Assembly (NCBI GenBank): GCA_910574915.1
Contig: CAJTCR010000017.1
Location: 30,202-94,201 of the forward strand
Direction of reading: 5' to 3'
Length of the DNA: 64,000 bases
Source of the DNA: Eubacteriaceae bacterium
GTDB taxonomy: Bacteria; Bacillota; Clostridia; Lachnospirales; Lachnospiraceae
How positions within the stretch are numbered: the first letter of the stretch is position 1; every line of letters starts with the position of its first letter. Shown in pieces: positions 23,926 through 32,847 of this stretch. The notes beneath the pieces were generated by a model that worked only from the letters and a program-made list of their open reading frames with translations, ran no database searches and was not told where the DNA came from. The translations under genes and the position numbers were made by a program.

Positions 23926-23954
23926 TTTACAATCCATTAAAATAGAAGTAGAAT
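23926..23954 (+). promoter_or_regulatory. Promoter of the cyclophilin-cheC pair
   Basis: TTTACA (23926-23931), 17-bp spacer, TAGAAT (23949-23954). The -10 region lies in a short direct repeat (TAGAAGTAGAA, TAGAGGTAGAA). It gives a leader of about 40 nt with AAAGGAG. Confidence 0.5.
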
Positions 23955-24000
23955 AGAGGTAGAATGTAAAATCAGAATGAAATGCTAAAGGAGAACGGCT

Positions 24001-24522
24001 ATGGCACAAAATCCAATCGTAACTATTGAAATGGAAAACGGCGATCTTATGAAAGCCGAATTATATCCTGAAATTGCCCCGAATACAGTAAATAATTTTA
24101 TCAGTCTGATCCAAAAGGGATTCTACGACGGCGTAATCTTCCACCGTGTGATCGAAGGCTTTATGCTGCAAGGCGGCGACCCGGAAGGCACCGGTATGGG
24201 TGGCCCGGATTATACAATACGCGGAGAATTTGCACAAAACGGATTTGAAAATCCGCTCAAGCACGAAGAAGGCGTACTGTCAATGGCGCGCACAATGGCT
24301 CCTGATTCCGCCGGCTCCCAGTTTTTTATTATGCACAAAACATCTCCGCACTTAGACGGTGCGTATGCAGCATTTGGCAAAATTACAGAAGGCATGGATG
24401 TCGTAAATAAAATCGCAGGTGTCCCGACGGATTATAACGACCGTCCGATGGAAACACAGCGTATGAAAAAGGTAACCGTAGACACTTTTGGTATTGACTA
24501 TCCGGCTCCAGAAGTTTTCTGA
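24001..24522 (+). CDS. Peptidyl-prolyl cis-trans isomerase (cyclophilin)
   Basis: A cytoplasmic prolyl isomerase of 173 residues with no signal peptide. It has the cyclophilin signature FHRVIEGFMLQGGDPEGTG (catalytic Arg) at about residue 48, then SMARTMAPDSAGSQFFIM and HLDGAYAAFGKITEGMDVV. The start has AAAGGAG 7 nt upstream. The chemotaxis-type gene cheC follows after 38 nt with its own ribosome site, and the two probably share a transcript ending at 25201-25242. Confidence 0.95.
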   Translation: MAQNPIVTIEMENGDLMKAELYPEIAPNTVNNFISLIQKGFYDGVIFHRVIEGFMLQGGDPEGTGMGGPDYTIRGEFAQNGFENPLKHEEGVLSMARTMAPDSAGSQFFIMHKTSPHLDGAYAAFGKITEGMDVVNKIAGVPTDYNDRPMETQRMKKVTVDTFGIDYPAPEVF

Positions 24523-24560
24523 CAAATAACGGCTTTTGCCACAGACAAGAGGAGGAAGTT

Positions 24561-25190
24561 ATGGCTTATTCAAAAATTGATGAATTCAGTTCTATGCATC
24601 TTGATGTATTAAGGGAAATCGGCAATATCGGCTCCGGCAATGCTGCAACGGCGCTTGCGTCACTGCTGAATACCGTCGTCGATATTGAGGTTCCGGTAAT
24701 CAGCCTGATCAGCTATGCAAAAGTAGCGGATTATCTGGGCGGAAAGGACACAAAAGCGCTTGGCATGACCGTCGGACTAGAAGGCGATATCCACGGCTGT
24801 ATGCTAGAAGTCGTGCATCTGGATTTTGCCAAAAAGCTGATTAATACTTTTTATCCAAAGGATATTGCTGACCTGACGATGATCGACGATATGGATATCT
24901 CCGTTGTCCGTGAGATGAGCAATATTACAACTGCCGCCTATGTCAATTCGATTGCTGCCATGACACAGTTGTTTATCAATATCCAGCCGCCAGACAGCTA
25001 TTGTGATAATGTCTCCGCACTTGTTTCCATCCCGGCTGAGAAATTATCCAGAAGCTATGACGAACCGGTACTGTATATCGATGAAAAGCTGCATATCGGC
25101 GATACGGAAATGAACAGCGGGCTGATCCTTGTACTGGATTCACTGTCCATTCAAATTCTTTTCAAAAAACTTGGTATGCCTTATTTATAA
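24561..25190 (+). CDS. cheC: CheC-family phosphatase
   Basis: A 209-residue CheC-type protein, which removes phosphate from CheY-P in chemotaxis and may be controlled by CheD (family knowledge). The two active-site helices are visible: LREIGNIGSGNAATALASLL at residue 15 (E and N of ExxN) and VREMSNITTAAYVNSIA at about 115. No CheD, CheA or CheY lies nearby, so it is a detached chemotaxis gene. The start has GAGGAGG 6 nt upstream. With the chemoreceptor at 41801-43306 it suggests a motile or at least chemosensory organism. Confidence 0.88.
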   Translation: MAYSKIDEFSSMHLDVLREIGNIGSGNAATALASLLNTVVDIEVPVISLISYAKVADYLGGKDTKALGMTVGLEGDIHGCMLEVVHLDFAKKLINTFYPKDIADLTMIDDMDISVVREMSNITTAAYVNSIAAMTQLFINIQPPDSYCDNVSALVSIPAEKLSRSYDEPVLYIDEKLHIGDTEMNSGLILVLDSLSIQILFKKLGMPYL

Positions 25191-25200
25191 ATATGCACAA

Positions 25201-25242
25201 AAATAGCTGTCGTGATTGTTGCTTTCACGACAGCTATTTTTT
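25201..25242 (+). terminator. Rho-independent terminator after cheC
   Basis: AAATAGCTGTCGTGA pairs with TCACGACAGCTATTT (15 bp) and runs into six T residues. It begins 10 nt beyond the cheC stop. Confidence 0.9.
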
Positions 25243-25247
25243 ACTCT

Positions 25248-25373
25248 TTATTCTTCTGCTGCTTCATCGTCTGTGACTGCCGCTACCGTGCCTGCCACTG
25301 AAGCCACTATAGAAATCGCCACTACGATAACCACAAGCAAAATGATCATTGATAAAAACACTACAATCCCCAT
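25248..25373 (-). CDS. 41-aa single-pass membrane peptide
   Basis: A short frame missed by length filters. MGIVVFLSMIILLVVIVV begins an uninterrupted hydrophobic helix (residues 2-33) ending in the acidic tail DDEAAEE. The ribosome site GGAGG is 8 nt before the ATG, which is strong support. It lies between the cheC terminator and the LRR protein gene, on the same strand as the latter but downstream of it, 35 nt after its stop. No family is recognised. It could be a small membrane regulator or a toxin-like peptide, and no antitoxin partner is visible. Confidence 0.6.
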   Translation of the reverse strand: MGIVVFLSMIILLVVIVVAISIVASVAGTVAAVTDDEAAEE

Positions 25374-25408
25374 AATGCTGTCCTCCTGCTATTTTTCGAT
25401 AGATTTTG

Positions 25409-27337
25409 TTAAGGCTTTTTCACAACCTTTGCCGTCCGGCTCATGCCGCCGTCTAACAGCAGTGAGCGGTACGTAGAGATCAGCCCTCTCGTTGGAACAT
25501 ACACCTTTAAAGAACTCTTTGTCTTTTTAAACGCATAGTTACTGATATTTACCAGGTCTTTTGAATTGATTACTACCTTTGCCAGCTTCGGGCAGTTATA
25601 AAAGGCATTGTGCTCAATCGACCGGATATATTTGCCTAGGGTTACTTTCTTTATATATTTGTTGCCGCGCAGCGCATTGGCATTGATGCACGTAACCGAA
25701 TACGTACGTCCTCCAAAGGATACGGTGTTAGGTACAACCACATTTGTTACCTGCTTATCTACAAGTCTCATGACACGTACCCTTTTGTCGTTATAGCCCG
25801 AGATTTTATATACAATATTTCCGATTGTAACGAGGTCACCTTTTTTATATGCGCTTGATGAAGATCCGCTCGAACCGTCTGTCATTGAAACAAGCCATAC
25901 CGCATCGACGGTCAGGTCTGCATTGACCCTTTTATAATTTTCTGTCGACCAGGTCAGGCGGTAGCCTTTTCTCGTCCAGTTTGGAGCCGCTGCTTCTGTA
26001 CCTTCTTCAACGCCTGTTACGACCGATTCTTTATTTAATTCACGATCGCGGAACGTTACTGTATACAGCTTTTTCCATACGGTGCTGACCGTCCTGTTTG
26101 AAGTTACGACCGTGCCGGAATTAAAGTTATCTGTCCAGCGCAGCACATATCCGGCGCGCTCCCAGCCTACCGGCGGGTCTACGGTGCCGCCGCTCATTAC
26201 TTTTTTCTCAATCGTCTGCCTTGTCTCTGTATTATAAAATTTTACCGTACATTCTACGCTTCTTGTAATATTGTTTGTAATCGCATACCGCTCTGCCGTA
26301 CTGCCGCCGTCGCAGATAATGCACAGGCCGCTGCCGCAATTTCGAAATACATCTGCCCCGATGCTCGTTACCGAAGTCGGAATGGTCACGTTGCCAAGCC
26401 CGATACAATCATAAAACGCCTTGTCGCCAATGCTTTTTACCGTATTCGGAATCGTAATCGAAGAAAGCCCGCGGCATCCGTAAAATGCTTCGTTACGAAT
26501 CTGCGTCACATTTTCAGGAAACTGTGTCAGCACACCGACCTGCGTCCCTGCCGGGCAGAGCAGCAGCACGTTGCTGCGGTTGCTTTCTTTATAATATAAG
26601 ATGCCGTTTTGTACAAAGTATAATGGGTTGTCGCGGATTTTTACCCCTCCGCTCAAGCCGTCCAAAGAGCTGCAATTTGCAAAAGCTCCGCCTTCAATCC
26701 ACGAAACAGTCGCGCCGATTTCAACGCTTCTTAAATTGCTGCAATTCATAAACGCTTCGTTCTGTACGGTTTTTACGCCGCCGGTTCCTTTGACCTTTTC
26801 CCCAAGCGTAATCCCGGTCAGGGAGCTGCATCCGTAAAAAGCATGGTACTCAATCTCATCTACTGCAAGATATCCGGTGGACGGACTCGTCTGTCCGTCT
26901 GTGGAAACCGTCTGGATGCTGGAGAGGTTTGTACAGTTGGCAAATGCCTCCTGTCCGATATAGGTGATCGTATCCGGCAGAACAAGCTTTGTCAGAGAAG
27001 TACTCCCATTAAATACGCCGCGCAGTATACCCGCGACACGGACATTGACCTCCCTTTCTTCGCCGTCCCTTTTGTATAAAATCGTATCCGGTATCCGCAG
27101 CTCGCCGTTTTTTATCGCCGCAGAGGTGTATCGTTCTACGTTTGCTACATATCCATTGTTCAAGTCGTCTGAAGCGCCTGTAAACGTATAGGTGATGGCG
27201 CTTCCTGTCGGTGTGTAAGACCCTTCCGGGATCGTAACCGCCCGCACATCATCTCTTTGCAGCATCAGGCAAAAGAACAACGCCAGAAAAAACAGGATTC
27301 CAATCCGCCCAATGCTCATTTTTTTATTGCTTTCCAT
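25409..27337 (-). CDS. BspA-type leucine-rich-repeat surface protein
   Basis: A 642-residue secreted protein. The signal peptide is at 7-30 (IGILFFLALFFCLML). LRR_5/BspA repeats follow from about 80 to 330 with the recurring pattern F.NC..L..I.IP.TV..IG..AF (for example SITIPNTVKSIGDKAFYDCI). Two Listeria-Bacteroides-type repeats are at about 360-480 (VKFYNTETRQTIEKKVMSGG; VTFRDRELNKESVVTG), and a last LRR block lies at about 545-640. No sortase motif is seen. BspA-like proteins are adhesins or host-binding proteins. The start is the ATG at 27337, 8 nt after GGGGG. It is 18 nt downstream of a second protein of the same design. Confidence 0.85.
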   Translation of the reverse strand: MESNKKMSIGRIGILFFLALFFCLMLQRDDVRAVTIPEGSYTPTGSAITYTFTGASDDLNNGYVANVERYTSAAIKNGELRIPDTILYKRDGEEREVNVRVAGILRGVFNGSTSLTKLVLPDTITYIGQEAFANCTNLSSIQTVSTDGQTSPSTGYLAVDEIEYHAFYGCSSLTGITLGEKVKGTGGVKTVQNEAFMNCSNLRSVEIGATVSWIEGGAFANCSSLDGLSGGVKIRDNPLYFVQNGILYYKESNRSNVLLLCPAGTQVGVLTQFPENVTQIRNEAFYGCRGLSSITIPNTVKSIGDKAFYDCIGLGNVTIPTSVTSIGADVFRNCGSGLCIICDGGSTAERYAITNNITRSVECTVKFYNTETRQTIEKKVMSGGTVDPPVGWERAGYVLRWTDNFNSGTVVTSNRTVSTVWKKLYTVTFRDRELNKESVVTGVEEGTEAAAPNWTRKGYRLTWSTENYKRVNADLTVDAVWLVSMTDGSSGSSSSAYKKGDLVTIGNIVYKISGYNDKRVRVMRLVDKQVTNVVVPNTVSFGGRTYSVTCINANALRGNKYIKKVTLGKYIRSIEHNAFYNCPKLAKVVINSKDLVNISNYAFKKTKSSLKVYVPTRGLISTYRSLLLDGGMSRTAKVVKKP

Positions 27338-27355
27338 CCTTGTGTCCCCCAATCC

Positions 27356-29422
27356 TTACAAACGTTTCACCGTCGGTTTTTTTACGCCGGCGTCTTTGAG
27401 CATTTCTTTATATTTTCCAAGCTGTGAGTTATACGTATAAAATACGGCGTTTTTATGAATCCCTGCAAATGCTTTATTATTCATTTTAGAGATTACTTTG
27501 CTCTTTAGCTTGATCTTTTTTAGTTTTTTGCAGTTATTAAAAGACTTTGCGCAGATGCTCTTCACATTTTTGCTGATAATCACGGTTGTGATGCTCTTAT
27601 TGTCCTTTAACGCATTGTTGGAGATCAAAGTCACCCGGTAGCTTACACCTCCTACGGAGATCGTTTCCGGTATTACGACATTGCTCACATCCGCATTTAC
27701 CAGGCCGACAAACTTGACCGTCGGGTTTCCGGCATTTGAGGAGCTGATCAGGTATTTGTTATTGCCTTTTGTAACTTCTGTTCCTTTGTCTCCCGGCTTT
27801 GTCGCATTTGCGCTGATCTTGTCGCCGGTTTTATTGTTGCGCCAGGTCGCACGCACGGTAAAGTCTGACGTTACATAATCGGTAATGTCGGTATCCCATT
27901 CGAGCGTATAGCCAGCCATCGTCCATGCAGGCGGTACGACAACGTCTCCCTCGTCTACCTGCACAACCTGCGTCCTGCCGTTAAAGCTGTCGATAAACGT
28001 AACGTTAAACAGCTTATCCCATACCTGGTAAACTCTCGTATCCTGCTTGATCGCCGTATAGCTGCCGCTCCAGCTCATACGATAGCCGTCCCTGCCTTCT
28101 ACTTTTGGCGGTACCGCGTCTTTGCCTTCCACAATCTCCTGTGCGGAAATCAGGTTCGTATAAGTAGAATTTGTATAAAAGCTGACCGTATACGTACGCT
28201 CTGTCGTAAGGCCGTTTGCCGCTGCATAGACCGACGCCTGGGAACCGTTGTGGCACAGTACGGTCACTTTTGTCCCGGTAAATACTCCGCTGCCGATCGA
28301 AGTCGTACGCATCGGAATCGTGATCTGGCGCAGCGATTCGCACTGTGCAAACGCCTGGTCGCCAAGCGTGGTCACATTGCCCGGCACATCAAACTCTGTC
28401 AGAGACTTACAGCCCTGGAACGCACGGTTGCCGATAATTTTCAAATCTTCGGACAGGTTTACTTTTTTTAAGGATTCACAATACTGGAACGTGCCAGGCT
28501 GAATCGTCGTAATACCCGCCGGAAGCGTTACTTCCGCCAGAGCGGTATCGCCTTTAAACGCTTCTTCACCGATTGACTTAAGCCCTGCCGGCAGAGAAAT
28601 ATTCTTTAGTTTTTTACACTCTGTAAACGCGTTGTTGCCGATTTCCTTTACCGTTGCCGGTATCGTGATCGTCTCAAGCGCCGGGGAGCCCCAGAATGCA
28701 CCGTCTTCAATCTCTGTCAGCGTAGAAGAGATCGCATCCGGCACCTTGTACTCCGTCGCCTTGTCCGCAAGCGGGAACTGCACCAGCTTATATTCCCCGG
28801 TGCCGACGCCTGCTGTATAATAATATAACGCATTATCAATGACTTTATACCTCTGGTTGCTGTCTGCCACCTTGATCGAGCTAAGCGCCACACAGTCCGT
28901 AAACGCATACTTGCCGATCGAATCCGTCGTAGACGCAATCTCCACATTTGCCAGGTCATGGCAGGCAAAAAAAGCTCTGTCACCAATCGTACGGATTCCA
29001 AACACTTTCCCTTCCTTGTCTATGCCGCCTGACATCGTTACTTTCTGAATGCCGAGGTTGCCGCTAAACGCGTTGTTGCCGATGGCAACGACTGCATATT
29101 CTGTCGTCGTGCTGTCCGGCTTCTGCGTAGAACCCCCGGTATTGCCGCTCCCGGTGGAGTTTTCCTGCGTAACGGTAATCTTCGTAGGAATCGCAAGATC
29201 TTTTACCGACCCGGAATATCCGGTAATCGTCGCTTCCTTGCCGCTTACGGTAAACGTAAAGCCGGTCGCTGTCGTCCTGCCGTCTGTAGACTTATCCTCC
29301 ACTTCCGAGCCGGCAGCCTGTGCGGCACCCATAACGACCTGCCTGTCATTATATGGCAGGATCGCAGCCGATGTAAACGTTACGGCTGCCGCAAGTGCCG
29401 CTGCCCATATCCTTTTATTCAT
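27356..29422 (-). CDS. BspA-type leucine-rich-repeat surface protein
   Basis: A 688-residue secreted protein built like its neighbour. The signal peptide is at 1-22 (MNKRIWAAALAAAVTFTSAA). BspA/LRR_5 repeats run from about 110 to 410 (ITIPATVKEIGNNAFTECKK; FDVPGNVTTLGDQAFAQCES). Two Listeria-Bacteroides repeats follow (VSFYTNSTYTNLISAQEIVE; VTFIDSFNGRTQVVQVDEG), and a C-terminal LRR block ends near AGVKKPTVKRL. The start has AGGGGGA 7 nt upstream. The two genes look like a tandem duplication that diverged. They follow a FliD-like gene, and the three may share a transcript. Confidence 0.87.
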   Translation of the reverse strand: MNKRIWAAALAAAVTFTSAAILPYNDRQVVMGAAQAAGSEVEDKSTDGRTTATGFTFTVSGKEATITGYSGSVKDLAIPTKITVTQENSTGSGNTGGSTQKPDSTTTEYAVVAIGNNAFSGNLGIQKVTMSGGIDKEGKVFGIRTIGDRAFFACHDLANVEIASTTDSIGKYAFTDCVALSSIKVADSNQRYKVIDNALYYYTAGVGTGEYKLVQFPLADKATEYKVPDAISSTLTEIEDGAFWGSPALETITIPATVKEIGNNAFTECKKLKNISLPAGLKSIGEEAFKGDTALAEVTLPAGITTIQPGTFQYCESLKKVNLSEDLKIIGNRAFQGCKSLTEFDVPGNVTTLGDQAFAQCESLRQITIPMRTTSIGSGVFTGTKVTVLCHNGSQASVYAAANGLTTERTYTVSFYTNSTYTNLISAQEIVEGKDAVPPKVEGRDGYRMSWSGSYTAIKQDTRVYQVWDKLFNVTFIDSFNGRTQVVQVDEGDVVVPPAWTMAGYTLEWDTDITDYVTSDFTVRATWRNNKTGDKISANATKPGDKGTEVTKGNNKYLISSSNAGNPTVKFVGLVNADVSNVVIPETISVGGVSYRVTLISNNALKDNKSITTVIISKNVKSICAKSFNNCKKLKKIKLKSKVISKMNNKAFAGIHKNAVFYTYNSQLGKYKEMLKDAGVKKPTVKRL

Positions 29423-29511
29423 TTCTGTCCCCCTGTGCTCTGCTTCCGCATTTTTTATTTCACTGTCTTTTGTCTTTTACTTCTGTTTTCGTATTGTTTT
29501 TGTTTTCGTTT

Positions 29512-30192
29512 TTATACCGTATAGTTGATGCTGCTTCCTGCCAGTGCCTGCATAAGCTGCTGTGCCAGCTTTAGATCCTCCTGCGCAGGCGGCACTGTCT
29601 GTTCGCCATTGCCATTACCGTCACCCTCGCCCGTTTCCGGCGGCTTTGTGCCCGGCTGTGTCTGGCTGACGCTTTTTTGCCGCTGTTTTGGAATATCCAG
29701 GCTGTTTCTGACCATCATATTGTAAGTATTCTTTAGATGTTTTTCTACCTGAACGCCAAATTCCGCATCCGAAGAAAACAGCTTGCTGACCTCATATCTG
29801 CCTGTAGCGGCAAGTGCCTTTTCATCGATTTTCAGCTTCCCGCTGCTTTGGACGGCAATCCCGATATCGGACAGTTCATCTGCCTTACCTTTCGCCAGCT
29901 TTTTTAAATTTTTCATATAACGGTCGACATTTTCGTCGTCCATCTTCCCTGCCGAATCCACAAAATTATTATACGTATTGACAAAAGCCTTTACTTTATT
30001 AACCAGCTCTTCGCCGTCACTTTCTTCGTCTTTGTAGTTATAATCACCAAGTCCTCTGACCGCCTGGCGCAGCGCTTTCATATCCGCGGAAAACAGACTG
30101 TTGGAAGGCTGTCCGTTCCTTCCGTCCGATGTCGCCCCGAATATATTGCCCTTATAAAATTGCCTGATATAACCAGAAACTGACAAACTCAT
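29512..30192 (-). CDS. FliD-like protein of unknown role
   Basis: A 226-residue protein whose middle part resembles the C-terminal domain of the flagellar cap protein FliD: LVNKVKAFVNTYNNFVDSAG at about residue 63, LSDIGIAVQSSGKLKIDEKA at about 107 and VSKLFSSDAEFGVQVEKHLK at about 135. It lacks the rest of FliD (usually 450 or more residues) and has a Pro/Gly-rich linker (TKPPETGEGDGNGNGEQ) near the C-terminus. The start is at 30192 (MSLSVSGY), 9 nt after GGAGG, rather than an ATG 6 nt earlier that is too close. No flagellar genes are nearby. Export or a surface role with the LRR proteins is inferred from context only. Confidence 0.6.
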   Translation of the reverse strand: MSLSVSGYIRQFYKGNIFGATSDGRNGQPSNSLFSADMKALRQAVRGLGDYNYKDEESDGEELVNKVKAFVNTYNNFVDSAGKMDDENVDRYMKNLKKLAKGKADELSDIGIAVQSSGKLKIDEKALAATGRYEVSKLFSSDAEFGVQVEKHLKNTYNMMVRNSLDIPKQRQKSVSQTQPGTKPPETGEGDGNGNGEQTVPPAQEDLKLAQQLMQALAGSSINYTV

Positions 30193-30359
30193 ATGCATTT
30201 CCTCCTGTAAATCTGCTGATCTGATACAAACTAAGCCGACAGCTCTTCCCAGCCGGACGGCTGATAACGCAAAAATTCCTATTAGTATATATTTCGTCCA
30301 TTTGTTACATTTTCATAAGAGTATTCTCGCATTTTAACATTAGAATCAGATGAAAACAA

Positions 30360-31082
30360 TTACAGTACTTTGGATAAAAATTCTTTTGTCCTTGCGTTGC
30401 GCGGCGCTTCAAACACCTGCCGGGGCGTTCCGCTTTCTAAAATATGGCCTTCGTCCACAAAGAATACACGTGTCGCTACTTCCTTTGCAAATCCCATCTC
30501 ATGCGTTACGACTGCCATCGTCATTCCGTCGTCTGCCAGCCCTTTCATAACCTCCAGCACTTCCCCGACCATCTCAGGGTCAAGCGCAGACGTCGGCTCG
30601 TCAAACAGCATCATTTTCGGCTTTAACGCCAGGGAGCGCACGATTGCGATTCGCTGCTTCTGCCCGCCGGACAACTGCCCTGGATAAGCGGACGCTTTTT
30701 CTTCCAGATTGACGATCTTAAGCAGGCGCAGCGCTTCCTCCTGTGCCTCCTGCCTGCTCATCAGCTTTAGCTGCACCGGCGCAAGCGTAATATTATCCAG
30801 AATCGACAAATGCGGAAACAGGTTGAAATGCTGGAAGACCATCCCCATCTGCTGGCGGATTTTATTAATGTCTACCCCTTTTTTAGTAATATCTGTCCCG
30901 TCAAATATAATCTGCCCGCCCGTCGGCTGCTCCAGCAGGTTCAGGCAGCGTAAAAACGTCGATTTGCCAGAGCCTGACGGCCCTATAATCGCGATCTTTT
31001 CGCCTGCCTCGATCGTTTCTGTAATATGGTCAAGTACAAGATGATTTCCGTACTGTTTGGTAAGATTTTTAACGGCGATCAC
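30360..31082 (-). CDS. Amino-acid ABC transporter, ATP-binding protein
   Basis: The ATPase of a polar amino-acid importer (GlnQ/HisP/TcyN type), 240 residues. Walker A is GPSGSGKST (about 35), the Q-loop region is [15 protein letters not shown], the signature LSGGQKQR, Walker B MMLFDEP, and the H-loop VTHEMGFA. The start is a GTG at 31082 ([12 protein letters not shown]), 9 nt after AAGGAGG; the longer frame would add 20 unrelated residues. It overlaps the permease gene by 14 nt, a sign of translational coupling. Substrate specificity cannot be told from the ATPase. Confidence 0.93.
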   Translation of the reverse strand: MIAVKNLTKQYGNHLVLDHITETIEAGEKIAIIGPSGSGKSTFLRCLNLLEQPTGGQIIFDGTDITKKGVDINKIRQQMGMVFQHFNLFPHLSILDNITLAPVQLKLMSRQEAQEEALRLLKIVNLEEKASAYPGQLSGGQKQRIAIVRSLALKPKMMLFDEPTSALDPEMVGEVLEVMKGLADDGMTMAVVTHEMGFAKEVATRVFFVDEGHILESGTPRQVFEAPRNARTKEFLSKVL

Positions 31083-31788
31083 TTTCTCTGAGCCTCCTTT
31101 CCACAATACCCATAATCCAGGTAAAGAACATAACGACCGCAAGATAGATCATGGCGGCAGCCATCAGCGGCACAAACTGTTCGTATGTGGCACCGCCGAT
31201 AATTTCCGCGCCTCTTGTCAGATCGTTTAAGCCTATGTATCCGCAGATGGATGTTTCCTTTAACAGCGTAATAATCTCGTTAATCAGCGCAGGCAGCGCA
31301 TTTTTAAACGCCTGCGGCAAAATAATCATACGCATCGTCTTTGTATAACTAAGCCCCAGCGAGCGCCCGGCTTCCATCTGCCCTTTGTCAATCGACATAA
31401 TGCCCGAGCGAAAGATCTCCGCCAAATATGCCCCGGAGTTAATGCCAAACGCAATCGTCGCTGTCGTAACTTTATTTTCCACGTTCCGCAAAAAGAAAAA
31501 ATAGATCAGCAAAAGCTGCACGAGCGTCGGCGTCCCGCGGATAATCGTCAGATAAAGCCTTGCCGCCGTATCCAGCACCCAAAACACCGCTCTTGCCGGC
31601 GGGCTCAGCTCCTTTTGGTTGATCTGGTCGTGAGAGGAACGAATAATCGAGACAACGACGCCGATCAAAAGCCCGATCAAAAGCGCGCCTGCGGTTACCT
31701 GCAACGTCGTTGCAAGCCCTTTCGTAAAATACTGCCAGCGGTTATCCGTGATAAAAAATTTGTCAATGATTTCCTTTAGGTTTTCCAT
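31069..31788 (-). CDS. Amino-acid ABC transporter, permease
   Basis: A 239-residue inner-membrane permease of the HisMQ family. It has five or so hydrophobic helices and the EAA loop region [20 protein letters not shown] followed by [15 protein letters not shown] single permease gene implies a homodimer. It lies between the binding-protein and ATPase genes in the order typical of clostridial polar amino-acid importers. Confidence 0.93.
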   Translation of the reverse strand: MENLKEIIDKFFITDNRWQYFTKGLATTLQVTAGALLIGLLIGVVVSIIRSSHDQINQKELSPPARAVFWVLDTAARLYLTIIRGTPTLVQLLLIYFFFLRNVENKVTTATIAFGINSGAYLAEIFRSGIMSIDKGQMEAGRSLGLSYTKTMRMIILPQAFKNALPALINEIITLLKETSICGYIGLNDLTRGAEIIGGATYEQFVPLMAAAMIYLAVVMFFTWIMGIVERRLRESDRR

Positions 31789-31858
31789 CCTGTTTCCAAA
31801 TCCCTCCTTACATTCTAAAGCAGAAAAGAGGGCGGTAATTTGCCCTCTGCTTTCAGCT

Positions 31859-32758
31859 TTATTCTGTTACAATATACTTTTCAATAATCGACTGGAGCGT
31901 CCCGTCCTGCTCAAGCTCTGCAAGCGCGCCGTTTACCGCCGTAAGCAGCCCTTCGTTGTCTTTGGAAAGCGCCGCCGCGTAATCTTCGACCTTATACTGT
32001 GTATCCAGCACCTTAAGCCCTTCTGTTTCCCTTACAAACGCAAGTGCAGGCTGGTTGTCAATAATCACCGCGTCTACTTTCCCCTGCTTTAACGCCATAA
32101 CCGCGTCCGCGCCTTTATTGTATGCTTCTACATTTTCTTTGCCAAAATCGTCGGTTGCATAAATATCACCTGTCGTCATAAGCTGCACGCCGATCTTTTT
32201 GCCCTTTAAGTCGTCCACGCCCTGGATATCTGAATCTTTTGCTACAATAATTGCCTGAATGCCGGTTGCATAAGAATCGGAAAAATTCACCGCGTCCAGA
32301 CGTTCTTCCATTACCGTCATGCCGGCAAGCCCGATATCTGCCTTGCCCTGTGTCACTGCGATAATAATGGAATTAAATTCCATATCTTCGATTTTTAATT
32401 CCAGCCCAAGCTTTTTGGCAATGGCGTCTGCAATGTCCACGTCGATCCCGATAATCTCGTTGCCTTCGTAGTACTCATACGGCGGGAATGTCGCGTTTGT
32501 CGCCATTGTCAGTACGCCTTCTTTTACGGTCTTTACCTGTGCCGCGCCTTCCCCGTCTGTCTGCGTGCCTGACCCGGCATCGTCTGCACCGTCCTGTGCG
32601 CCCGCATTCGATTCCTCGCCGTCATCTGCCTGCGTAATCTGCGCATTCACATCCTTATCCTTGTCCGCACTGCTGCTGTCACTGCCCTGGCTGCCGCACC
32701 CTGCAAGCATTGCCGCAGTCAGCGTGCAGGCTACGATAGCTGCTAATAATTTCTTCAT
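31859..32758 (-). CDS. Amino-acid ABC transporter, substrate-binding lipoprotein
   Basis: An extracellular solute-binding protein, family 3, 299 residues. The lipoprotein signal ends at Cys21 (AAMLAGCGSQGSD). An Asp/Ser/Gly-rich linker (about 22-75) tethers it. The binding domain has TFPPYEYYEGNEIIGIDVDI and KADIGLAGMTVMEERLDAVN, the family-3 signature region. The ligand may be glutamine, cystine or arginine; this is not decidable here. The ribosome site is AAGGAGGAG. Its own promoter lies at 32807-32835, and it is the first gene of the three-gene transporter operon. Confidence 0.93.
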   Translation of the reverse strand: MKKLLAAIVACTLTAAMLAGCGSQGSDSSSADKDKDVNAQITQADDGEESNAGAQDGADDAGSGTQTDGEGAAQVKTVKEGVLTMATNATFPPYEYYEGNEIIGIDVDIADAIAKKLGLELKIEDMEFNSIIIAVTQGKADIGLAGMTVMEERLDAVNFSDSYATGIQAIIVAKDSDIQGVDDLKGKKIGVQLMTTGDIYATDDFGKENVEAYNKGADAVMALKQGKVDAVIIDNQPALAFVRETEGLKVLDTQYKVEDYAAALSKDNEGLLTAVNGALAELEQDGTLQSIIEKYIVTE

Positions 32759-32806
32759 TTTCTTTTCTCCTCCTTATTGCGAACGATTCGCTCCCATATC
32801 TTTGCC

Positions 32807-32835
32807 ATTATACCTAAAAATGAATAAAAATGCAA
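32807..32835 (-). promoter_or_regulatory. Promoter of the amino-acid transporter operon
   Basis: Minus strand TTGCAT (32830-32835), 17-bp spacer, TATAAT (32807-32812). The leader carries the inverted repeat GCGAACGATTCGC (32779-32791), a possible regulator site, just before the ribosome site. Confidence 0.7.
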
Positions 32836-32847
32836 TCCTGTTTATTT

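Noticed and set aside
29525..29725. Plus-strand frame opposite the FliD-like gene
   Set aside because: Antisense shadow with no ribosome site.
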